Assembly: GCA_963662175.1 (NCBI GenBank)
Contig: OY759216.1
Span: forward strand, 53,957,087-54,021,086
Length of the DNA: 64,000 bases
Reading direction: 5' to 3'
Origin: Aradus depressus
Lineage: Eukaryota > Arthropoda > Insecta > Hemiptera > Aradidae
Part shown: positions 21,001-29,905 of the stretch, piece by piece
Layout: each line of letters opens with the position of its first letter
How positions within the stretch are numbered: the first letter of the stretch is position 1
The notes under the pieces: generated by a model
Databases searched by the model: none
The model's input: only the letters and a program-made list of their open reading frames with translations
Told to the model about the DNA's origin: nothing
Made by a program: the position numbers and the translations under genes

Positions 21001-21282
21001 TGTGATGTGGTCATTACAGGACTTTCTTATACCAACCAACCACCAAACATGCCTACAGATCACTCTCTCCCCCTCCTCCCTCTTCTCAAAATCATTTCAT
21101 ACTGGCATTAAGGGGAATAAGAAAGTCACTCTCAGAATTATGTTGAAAATACCGCTGACACCAACTCATTACTTTCATATATCGAGTTAAGCCAGGATGA
21201 AATGATTTTGAGAAGGGGGAGGGGAGAGAGAGTGATCTGAAAGTGTGGTTGGTATAAGAAAGTCATGTAATGGCAACATCAC
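21001..21282. mobile_element. Fold-back MITE (family FB), complete copy
   Basis: Inverted ends of about 90 bp: GTGATGTGGTCATTACAGGA and CTTTCTTATACCAACC at the left match CATTACATGACTTTCTTATA and ACCAACC read from the right. Further inside, CAGATCACTCTCTCCCC and CTCAAAATCATTTCAT occur on both sides. The spacer is about 90 bp. No transposase is encoded. Other copies: 36679, 48865, 53240, 61104, 62310. Confidence 0.9.
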
Positions 21283-21465
21283 TTATATGTATTTTATTTT
21301 TGTTCATTCTGGATATGATCATATAAAAAAGTATCTCTCATAAACTGAGAAAAAGTATCAAAGACTCTAGCGCCAAGACAATTTTTTACTGTCAACCAGG
21401 AATTTACGAGATGTTATTACGTCATAAGAAGGATGCCAGTGAGCAACCCTCAACCGACTTTCAAA

Positions 21466-21720
21466 TGACTCCAGAACTTCCAGTATCTGAAACTATCAAG
21501 TTAACTCGACTTTTGGATATTCCAGCACTTCCAATCGGTCAAAGGGAAGAGAGGGATTGGTGGGGAGGTCTAAACACAAACATCTTTAAATGACGCCAGA
21601 ACATCCAGTATCTAAAACTATCAAGTTAACTCGACTTTTGGATATTCCAGCACTTCCAATCGGTCAAAGGGGAGGGAGGGATTGGTGGGGAGGTCTTAAC
21701 ACAAAAACTCTAACGACTGG
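21466..21720 (+). repeat. 125-bp tandem duplication inside a modular repeat
   Basis: Unit 1 (21466-21590) and unit 2 (21591 to about 21715) share CAAGTTAACTCGACTTTTGG, ATATTCCAGCACTTCC and AATCGGTCAAAGGG. The unit replaces a normal module of the repeat. Confidence 0.85.
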
Positions 21721-21880
21721 TCTTGTAATGGACGGTCACAAAATTCCGAGGCCCCTATATAAGTCAACTATTGATTTTTAACACAAAAAGTAGATTGGTT
21801 TTGAAGATAGAGCAAAAATGTAATTAATTAGTTCGTGCTGGGGAAGTACATTGTCGGTGATTCATCGACAACTTTTGTTT
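21721..21880 (+). repeat. Modular repeat, distal end
   Basis: TATAAGTCAACTATTGATTT, GTAGATTGGTTTTGAAG, CGTGCTGGGGAAGTACATTG and GGTGATTCATCGACAACTTT mark the 3' end of the family. Confidence 0.85.
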
Positions 21881-22084
21881 ATTTTATTAAGTAAATAAGT
21901 AACACAGACTATAAAACTGGTTTATTTTCAGAAAACATCGCCAAGTCCGTATACAAACTTCGCTACAAATGCTTATCTAGTCAGATGATTTAAGACATTT
22001 TACTTCTACTCAAAAACGAATCATCGTACTGACCTCAAAACTCTCTTAAAACGAATCGAACGACAAGGCTGTAAACCATCGATG

Positions 22085-22585
22085 TGTTACGAGAGAGGAG
22101 TTTTTGAGTTTTGACTTTCAATTGAATTTTCATGCAATACATTCATTACATCGGCAGTTATTGGGGGTTTTTGAGTTGAACCCCCTCTGACACCCCCCTT
22201 CCCTTTTGCCGATTCAGTTGAAAATTAATAAGTGTCGTCCTTATGAGAATTTAAATTCAGATATGAAATTTGTGTGTCGGTACATTCATTATTACGGCAG
22301 TTATTATAGTTTTTGAGTTGAGCCTCCCCCCTAATTTTCTCTACCCCTTCGTTCGATTTGGCTGAAAGTTGGTAGGTGTTGTCCTTATGGGATTTTGGTC
22401 ACACATATAAAAGTTTGTGTCGATACATTCATTATATCGGGAGTTATTATTGTGTTGGACAGACAGAAACGTTTTCTTTATATTTTAAATCTAGACGTCG
22501 AAAACATGAAATTCCGTTGAAAACTCCGCATCAAATTTTTGACCGATTACATAACTTCCCCCATACTTTGGGGGAGTAACAAGAT
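22085..22585 (-). repeat. Modular repeat, three modules plus head
   Basis: Minus orientation. Three GGCAGTTATT or GGGAGTTATT modules (about 22150, 22290 and 22430) alternate with GTCGTCCTTATG blocks. It ends at the head ACCGATTACATAACTTCCCC with the terminal hairpin (CCCCCATACTTTGGGGG). One of the best copies for seeing the ~140-bp period. Confidence 0.9.
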
Positions 22586-23079
22586 GGGAGAGAGAAACCT
22601 TTGTTGGAAAGGTGCTGAAAGGAGGCGCCAGGAGAAACGGCAGACCTCCCCTCCCCCCTTCATCACCTAGGTGTGAAACACCTACATAATCTATCAATCA
22701 ACGTGTCCACGTCTGTAATAGGCGCTATAAATCAGGATATTTTTTATAGGTAGACCTGAGTGCCATAATACTAACCACATCAATCTTGGATCTATGGAAA
22801 TAGGGAGGGAAAGTTACGATGAAGCTATGGAACCGACATCAGTATGCAAATTAAATGCCGAGAACTATTGGAAACTGATGATAAGGGATAATGAAAAAAT
22901 AAACAATCAAGGCCTTATAAATTTGAGGATTCTCATATATACTCTGACATCTAGCTTTACGACAACTTCTAAAAACTATTAACTCTCTTCTTTCTACTTG
23001 TAAACGATAGTGTCTATTTCTTTTCACATTCGAGTACTGTGAGTCTCCTGGTTTCATATGTGTATATGAAAGCGTGCTA
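22586..23079. other. No firm feature
   Basis: Unique-looking, with a short plus frame at 22794-22982 (MEIGRESYDEAMEPTSVCK) that has no splice evidence. Confidence 0.35.
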
Positions 23080-23390
23080 CACCAAAACTCTGATAACTGC
23101 AGTTGTAATGAATGTATCGACATGAAATTTCTTATGTAATTTCAAAGCCCTTTAAGGACAACACCTATTAACTTTTACCGAAGGCGAGGGAGGGTCAGAG
23201 GGAGGCTCGATTCAAAAACTGAACTGAGAACAGCCGATGTAATGAATGTATCGACACAAAATTTAAAATGAGAATTGAGAAGCCACTATCTATATAAGTC
23301 AAATATTGAGTTTTAGACCAAATGGTCGATTGGGTTTAGAGGGAGAGCGAAGTACATAGCCTATGATTCACCAATGACTTATTTTCAATC
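23080..23390 (+). repeat. Modular repeat, two modules and distal end
   Basis: It carries GATAACTGCAGTTGTAATGA, AAGGACAACACCTATTAAC, GCCGATGTAATGAATGTATC and CAAATGGTCGATTGGG. Confidence 0.85.
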
Positions 23391-23654
23391 ATTTGGCGAA
23401 TCACAAAATATATCTATTAAAATAAGTTTCACAAAAGAAGTGAAAAAAAAGGGAATTTATAGACTGGAATAACCAAATATAATGTTTAATTGAAAAGTGT
23501 CTCAAAAATGTAATTAACATAAAATACAGACACTCCCCAGAAACCTTCACTCTATTTTTTTTAATTTATTATATACATTTTTACTTTGTTTCTTTTTTAT
23601 AGAATTTGATATATATTAGACTTAATTAGTAAAATAAAAATGTATAAGCATTAC

Positions 23655-23885
23655 TAAAAAAAAAAAATAAAAGTTACCTTATGAAACAAAATCTTATAAT
23701 TCATGCATAATTTCATTCTGTTTTTGTTCAAGAGAGGTAAATGCCCAGAAGTTTATATTTTTCTAGAAAAAAAAATCAATAAAAGTTACCTTATGAAAAT
23801 AAAAATCTTAAAATAAATTCATAATTAGATTCTGTTTGGTTCTAGATGGGAAGAAAGTTTATATTCCCCGAAGTTTTTATTTAAA
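23655..23885 (+). repeat. Diverged ~108-bp tandem duplication
   Basis: AAAAGTTACCTTATGAAA occurs at about 23669 and 23777. Both copies continue with ATTCTGTTT and AGAAGTTTATAT-like or GAAAGTTTATATTCC segments. AT-rich; no frame. Confidence 0.7.
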
Positions 23886-24205
23886 TTAAATTACATTTTC
23901 TAATATTTGAAAATTAACATGTACTTGTAAAGTACTCCAAATATCGTTGTCCCTTCGAAAAAAATATAAAAATAAATCAAAGCGAAAAAGCAGGTTAGTT
24001 TCAATACAATTGCTTTATTTACTTTTGAAATAAAATAATTTCACTACACCACACACCAAAGAATGCATTAATCAAAGAGTACAGAGAAAATGTTAGTTGA
24101 ATTAATCATGAAAAATGCATAGAAAATATGTAATATAAAGAAAATATGATAGCATTAGTAAAATGAAAATAGCACACTATGATAACTAATGATTTAGTTA
24201 CTTAC

Positions 24206-24261
24206 CCAAAACAATACTACATTTCTGTTAGTTATTGGTATACCTTTCCAAGAGTTCTCAC
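24206..24261 (-). CDS. Candidate 56-nt internal exon
   Basis: On the minus strand a long polypyrimidine acceptor (TTTTTTTCTTTATTTTTTTAG) precedes 56 nt that end at a strong donor (TTTTGG then GTAAGTAAC). The only open frame gives 2 nt plus ENSWKGIPITNRNVVLFW and ends in phase 0. It matches none of the repeats of this window. It is probably part of a host gene with long introns. Phase is not compatible with direct splicing to 16813-16875. Family not recognised. Confidence 0.5.
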
Positions 24262-24426
24262 CTAAAAAAATAAAGAAAAAAACATTTATTAATTATTTGT
24301 CTCGTTTCATAACAAAAATTGGACAAAATAGTACATCCATATTTTTCTGCTTCAAGTGAAAAGCTGGGAGGGACATTGTAGATGTTCAAACAATTAGGAT
24401 TCGATGTATCATCAATCTAACTAGAG

Positions 24427-24598
24427 CCGATCGATAGTCCCGAGCCTGTACGATGAGACAGGTATTCGTTAAAGACTAGGAACTGCCATAGTAGTAGAGT
24501 CGAGCTCATGGCCAACAGAGTGACGAAAGAGCGCTATGGTAGTAGGCGATATGACTTTGAAGTTAAAGCCCGGGCATATCTCATAATAACTAACTCTA
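24427..24598 (+). mobile_element. SINE-A, 5'-truncated
   Basis: It starts in the GTCCCGAGCCTGTACGATGA block, keeps TAGAGTCGAGCTCATGG and the hairpin GAGTGACGAAAGAGCGCT, and ends AGCCCGGGCAT-TCATAAT. Confidence 0.85.
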
Positions 24599-25334
24599 TC
24601 TAGAGCCAAAAAAAACTTTTTTTAAAGACATGAATATAAAAATAAAAAATATACAAATAAAAGACATAAATTTTATGTTGATGTAAACAATAAAAATAAT
24701 TATGAAATAGTCATTCAGAAGAAGTAGTAAAATCATTTGTAAATTTTTTTTTATTTAAATAATTATTATTCAATTTTTTTTAGCGTCATTACAAACGAAA
24801 CAAAAGTAGGTATGGATATTAAAAGGTAACATTTACATAATATATATAAATATATAACATGACAAATATTATGTAAATTTTATTAGCTGAACTTTATTAA
24901 TTTATTACAACACTTATTTTACACTGATCTAATCTATTCTAAACTTTTGATTTCTCATAAAATTTAGATTAAATAATTTGAAATCTTTATATTTACAGAG
25001 TGTGGCAAGTTTTTCTCTGAAAATATGCGAGCTACGAAAATATTTCTAATGGATGAAACACCAACTTTTGCCAAGGGATCTAAATTTACCATCTAAATTG
25101 TTTTTCAAGTATCAGGCATATAGGATATCTCCATCTCAACTTTTTCATTTCAAATTGGAATCATATTTTCTTTTTTTTCACGAAATTTAAAAATATATAT
25201 ATTTTTTTTAAAATGAAAAATGAGCTGAGAACAATTATTCGTTGGAAACTTGCAGAGATATTCATCGTTGAAGTTCGGCAACTAAATCAGCAGAAAATCA
25301 ACAAGAGCCGTCGGAAATGATCAACATACAAAAA
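24599..25334. other. AT-rich, no feature recognised
   Basis: Short AT palindromes near 24840-24860 and A/T runs. No gene or repeat match. Confidence 0.4.
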
Positions 25335-25760
25335 GTCGTCGGTGAATCACTGGCAACGTACTTCCCCATCAATTAACTTTACGCTCCCCAATCCAAAACC
25401 AGTCGACCGTTTACGCTATTATTCAACACTTTTTGAATTCCTCATACTAAATTTTGTGTCAATAAATTCATCACATCGGCAGTTATTAGTGTTTTTGAAA
25501 TGAGCCTCCTCCCCATTGGGTGGTTTGGCTGAAAATAGACAGGGGTTGTCCTTCTGGGGTTTTGGTCACACTAATACAATGTTGTGTTGTTACATTCATA
25601 ATATCCGGAGATGTGTTCAGAGACACACAGATTTTTTAATTCAAATTTGGAATCTAAAGGTCGGAAAACATGAAATTCCGCTGAAAACCCCGGATCGAAT
25701 TTTTGGCCGATTACATAACTTCCACTATACTGCTGAGGAAGTATAATTTGATGTCGAAAC
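25335..25760 (-). repeat. Modular repeat, nearly complete
   Basis: It spans from the distal end (GGTGAATCACTGGC, ACGTACTTCCCC) through CATCGGCAGTTATTAG and GGTTTGGCTGAAAATAG to the head (GGCCGATTACATAACTTCC) and terminal hairpin. A second head fragment continues to about 25812. Confidence 0.88.
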
Positions 25761-25812
25761 ATTCATTCTGCCGGAAGTAATCGTGTTCACGGTCGATTAC
25801 GTAACTTCCCTT

Positions 25813-26395
25813 GGACTACTACTACAGCTGGAGAAGCACTACATTGCCGGGGTTTCAACGCCAATTTTTTTTCCTTACGAAGGTACGTAGTCATTGGGCT
25901 GAAAAGACGTTTTTTTGTAAGATAAAGATAAGAAGACAGACACAGAGACAGAGAGAGTGGGGCGGGGGCTCTATGAAACAAGAGAAGTGAGTTTAAAGTT
26001 TGCGAAACTGGGTTGGAAGGTGCGTCAGATGGGTTGCGTGACAGGAGCACAGATGGGAGGGACGATACAGACAGGTGTCTTCCAACAACCAACAGTTCAC
26101 ATCTGCTCCTTGGTCTGTCAGTCTGTCCGCGATATACACACTCACACTTTAGGACCTACATCAGCACACTCCGGTGGACATGGCCCAAAACACAACACTC
26201 GGGGAGAAACCAGCTAAGCAAAATGTGCTACAACTCGAGGACAGCTGCTCGTTAAAAAATGGATATCTGTAAAAATATGATAAGAAATAAAGTTAAAAGA
26301 CGCAATTGCACTAAATATATAAACGTTTCAATTTAGTTTCGTCCCAGAGAACAAGCAATCGTCGTGCTTAAGCTAAAGAAATTTAATATTTACCA
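25813..26395. other. Unique, moderately GC-rich stretch
   Basis: Open frames overlap here (minus 25787-26092; plus 25957-26217) without splice signals. Purine-rich GACAGAGAGAG tracts explain part of the openness. No function proposed. Confidence 0.35.
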
Positions 26396-26401
26396 TTTAT
26401 A

Positions 26402-27058
26402 GTAGGCAAACAGATATCTTCTATAGTGGGCAAACAGATATTTTCTATAGAGGGCAAACAGACATCTTCTATGGTAGGCAAACAGATATTTTCTATAGTA
26501 GGCAAACAGATATCTTCTATAGTAGGCAAACAGATCTTCTATAGAAGGCAAACATATAACTTCTATAGTGGGCAAACAGATGATATCTTCTATATTAGGC
26601 AAACAGATATATTCTATAGTGGGCAAACAGATATTTTCTATAGTGGGCAAACAGACATCTTCTATGGTAGGCAAACAGATATATTCTATAGTGGGCAAAC
26701 GGATATCTTCTATAGTGGGCAAACAGATATTTTCTATAGTGGGCAAACAGACATCTTCTATGGTAGGCAAACAGATATATTCTATAGTGGGCAAACAGAT
26801 ATTTTCTATAGTGGGCAAACAGACATCTTCTATAGTGGGCAAACAGATATTTTCTATAGTGGGCAAACAGACATCTACTATGGTAGGCAAACAGATATAT
26901 TCTATAGTGGGCAAACAGATATTTTCTATAGTGGGCAAACAGATATTTTCTATAGTGGGCAAACAGATATTTTCTATAATGGGCAAACAGATATCTTCTA
27001 TAGTGGGCAAACAGATATTTCCTATAGTGGGCAAACAGACATTTTCTATAGTAGGTAA
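26402..27058 (+). repeat. 24-bp minisatellite, about 27 units
   Basis: Unit GGGCAAACAGATATTTTC followed by TATAGT. Variants (ATATCT, ACATCT, ATATAT) recur in a partly regular order, suggesting amplification of multi-unit blocks. Since 24 is a multiple of three and the unit has no stop in several frames, long frames arise on both strands, for example GKQIFSIV repeats on plus and CLPTIENI repeats on minus. I regard these as non-coding by-products. Confidence 0.95.
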
Positions 27059-27104
27059 ACATCCTATTTAAGCCCTTTTACCCCTTCAACATTCCCAAAT
27101 AACG

Positions 27105-27462
27105 ATTGAACAGATTTAGGTGGTCGATTTCACTGAAAACTCATGTATGTCGTTCGTATGAGGTATTGAATTTACATATCTTTCGTGTCGAAACATTCAT
27201 TAGTTCAGCAGTTAAGGGTTTTATGATTGAAAAATAATAGGTTCTTATGGAGTTCTGGATACACATATGAAATTGCATATCGATATATTCATTCTATCGA
27301 GAGTTATAGGTTTCACAAACAAATACACCTTTTCCATTTTTGGAATCAGGGATCTGTGAAAACATGAAATTCTGATGACCCAATCCCCCAAGATCAAACC
27401 CAAGATCGAATTTCTGACCGTTTACATAACTTCCCCTACACTTCGTACAGCTGCGGAAGTAA
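27105..27462 (-). repeat. Modular repeat, head and two modules
   Basis: TCAGCAGTTAAGGG, CATTCTATCGAGAGTTATAG and the head GACCGTTTACATAACTTCCC, with the terminal hairpin CCCCTACACTTCGTACAGC. About 15 extra bp interrupt the head near 27395. Confidence 0.85.
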
Positions 27463-27779
27463 CGAACAGTTCGGACAGCCTGAAAACAAGCGTCTTGTTA
27501 AGATTAGTTTAAGAGGATCAATTTAGGAAAGCGGAAATTTAGTTTGACAGCTACGTCGGAAGAGTTCATAGCAACGGTCTAACGGAGACCCCCCTCAACA
27601 GATATTGTGTTACCTCTCATCCTCAACTCACGTTTCTAGGGAGACTTATCCTGGCGAGAGAAGCCCAACCGAAGCAAACAAACTTAGCCAGGAAGAGGTT
27701 AAAAAACAATACAAGTTTAGGAAAAGTAGCCTACTTGCCATCGGTACAATGAAATAGTGTAGAAACTTCAGAAGGAGTG
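27463..27779. other. No feature recognised
   Basis: Unique-looking sequence between two repeats. Confidence 0.35.
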
Positions 27780-27985
27780 GGATTAGAGTTCTTGCCTACT
27801 ATGCTCAAGAACGTCGATTGGAAACCGGCTGAATCTGGGAGGTAAAAAAAAGCCTTAAGCACGCGGTCCTTCAGTTAAATGGCAGCCCAAAGCCTGTGCG
27901 ATATCACGAACTCGTTAAAGACAATTCTAATTTAACTTATATCGGCAAAATTTAGGACTTCCGCGATAGAGTTTAGACCTAGTTT
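27780..27985 (+). mobile_element. SINE-A, old and damaged
   Basis: A decayed tRNA-like head (GCTCAAGAACGTCGATTGG, B box lost) is followed by ATCTGGGAGGTAAAA, TTAAGCACGCGGTCCTTC and AAAATTTAGGACTTCCGCG. Confidence 0.75.
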
Positions 27986-28068
27986 CAGTCACAAACAACG
28001 ATAAAGCAAATATATGTAGATGAAGTTCCATTTTGCTTAATATAGCCTTAGAATAGTCAGTGTTATTG

Positions 28069-28274
28069 TGACTCATGGCCGAGCTTTAACTACGAGGTCA
28101 TATCGCCTACTACCAGAGAGCTGCTATCAGCCCGACTCTACAGTGGAAGTTCTAAATGTTTATTCACCTAGGGCAGGTGTCTTTAACGAGTACCTGACAT
28201 CGTACAGGCTCGGGATCATCGCTTAACGTCCCATCCGAAGGACGGTGTGCTTAAGTTTATTTTACCTCCCAGAT
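28069..28274 (-). mobile_element. SINE-A, headless copy
   Basis: Tail to body: TTTAACTACGAGGTCATATC, CCCGACTCTACAGTGG, CATCGTACAGGCTCGGGATC and CATCCGAAGGACGG. It is opposed to the plus copy at 27780, with an 84-bp gap. Confidence 0.88.
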
Positions 28275-28555
28275 GGAAGAAGGATGTAGAAGACATGATG
28301 GTGAGGAGACCCGGTGGTCTTACGTGGAGATATGAAGTGAACAATAATAGCCTCCCCTTCCTCTGCCCGATGTCCCTCTCTCTGTTATTAGCCTCGTAAT
28401 TGACATAAACCCGCATCACACACGCACGCTTACCCCCTTTTCTAACTGCCTCACAGTACTATCGACAGTCACTCTGATATTTGACTCACACAGAGATTAG
28501 ATCTATTACTAGAATTAATCATCAGGCATCTCGCCCGTTAAAACAGTAAAAGTGA

Positions 28556-28689
28556 CCATCGCTTAACGTCCCAACCGAAGGACGGCGTGCTTAAGTTTTG
28601 GAGTTTTTACCTCCCAGATTGAGAGCGAAATTTAATGATTAATTCTTGCTGAGGAAGTACATTGCAGGTGATTCTCGGAAGACTTATTT
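28556..28689. repeat. SINE-A fragment joined to modular-repeat distal end
   Basis: 28556-28618 (minus): ACCATCGCTTAACGTCCC and CCGAAGGACGGCGTGC. 28619-28689 (plus): GAGAGCGAAATTTAATG, GAGGAAGTACATTGCAGG and TGATTCTCGG. The two fragments abut directly. Confidence 0.8.
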
Positions 28690-29274
28690 AACTTAGGTTC
28701 ACTCAGTTGTTGAACCTTCAAGTTAGGCAAACCAGGAAAGCTAAACGTTCCATTGTCATCTCCAATATGAAAGCTGACATTTAACATGTGTCAACATTAC
28801 TGTTTATATTTTATGACAGTTTCTCCCTACTGTGTTTATACAGTATTTGAGGGGGTTAGGATAACAAATCACCTCAATCATAAAACTGTCTTCTTTGGAC
28901 ATGTCAAACTACCTCATTTAGAATATCGAAACAGGTTTAAATCAAACTCTTGTTAGCTAAACTTGATTTAAAACTTATATCTTTCACTCCATTGCAAAAT
29001 CTTGACTTCATAGACATCATCAAAAGAAATTAAGAACATGTAAATCTCCACGTTAGAGTCCATTAATGAGATTAACGAACAATAATTCATTTTGAGCTAT
29101 CAGAGTCACAGACTTCTCAATCTACTTATTGGCTTAATAAACAATCCACACTTCAGTGAGAAACTCTTCATTCAAAATATCCAAAGAGAACACGCTCACC
29201 CACCACCAGGCCAGTTCAAAATGAATCTTGACACACCAAGCATGTGAGAAGATAACACAGAACTGTCTCTATAA
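28690..29274. other. No gene; short block shared with 31.1 kb
   Basis: The block TAAATCTCC near 29041, followed by AACAATAATTCATTTTGAGC, resembles 31077-31141. Otherwise unassigned. Confidence 0.4.
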
Positions 29275-29506
29275 AATGAATAAATAAAACAAACTTATTT
29301 TTGAAATATTGTCTATTCCACTAAAGATATAAATATATATATATATATAACTACCGGTTTCGGCCTTACACCATCGTCAGGTCTAGTTATGAACTAAGTT
29401 AGACGATGGTGTAAGGCCGAAACCGGTAGTTTATATATATATATTATCTTATATCTTTAGTGGAATAGACAATATTTCAAAAATAAGTTTGTTTTATTTA
29501 TTTATT
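29275..29506. repeat. ~230-bp palindrome with family-2 hammerhead-like motifs
   Basis: 29275-29378 and 29402-29506 are reverse complements around a 23-bp loop. Near-perfect pairing covers CTACCGGTTTCGGCC, CTTACACCATCGTC and ATTGTCTATTCCACTAAAG. The AT-rich part of the arms differs slightly. Each arm carries the motif next to the centre. Confidence 0.93.
29350..29380 (-). ncRNA. Hammerhead-like motif, family 2 (left arm)
   Basis: Minus strand: CUGACGA (fits CUGANGA), U, helix II GGU...GCC-type pairing around a GUAA-like loop, GAAA, the self-complementary helix III ACCGGU, then A. The right-arm copy (29401-29430, plus) has AGACGA instead of CUGACGA because the palindrome junction cuts the box. 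Confidence 0.45.
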
Positions 29507-29774
29507 ACAAGTTTCCACAATATGTCCGCGTTCCTCAACTTAGAAGTTGTCTATACAATGAATAAAAATCACTCTAGTACCACAGAAACAACATTATTTT
29601 TTAAAAGTAAATTCACAAACAAATACTAGAAAATTGGATCAAATAAAGAGTGAAAGTAATTATTTAAATTGTATCTTACTAACTGTACACGAATACAATG
29701 CATAAAACAGCTGACCGACTCATTTACAACTGAAATGGAATTGTGTGGTGTCTGGGACGTATAAAAGTGATTAC

Positions 29775-29905
29775 TTGAGATAAAAAATCAATAAAAAAAA
29801 TATATATATATTTTTTAAAAATATTATCTATTCTTATATACGTATGTATATACATAAACTACTAGTTTCAGCTTTACACCATCGTCAGATTTAGTTGTAC
29901 TCTCA
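29775..29905 (-). mobile_element. Family-2 terminal copy with hammerhead-like motif
   Basis: Motif at 29858-29888 (minus): CTGACGATGG, GTAAAGC, TGAAA, the self-complementary ACTAGT, then A. It is followed by an AT stretch and AGAATAGATAATATTTTT, matching the GAATAGACAATATTT block. GAAA is changed to TGAAA after a weakened helix II. Single, not palindromic. Confidence 0.55.

Noticed and set aside
26402..27058. CRISPR-like array
   Set aside because: Repeats are contiguous with no unique spacers, and the window is eukaryotic.
26390..27071. Four long frames of eight-residue repeats
   Set aside because: They come from a 24-bp tandem array open in several frames on both strands; nothing favours one of them.
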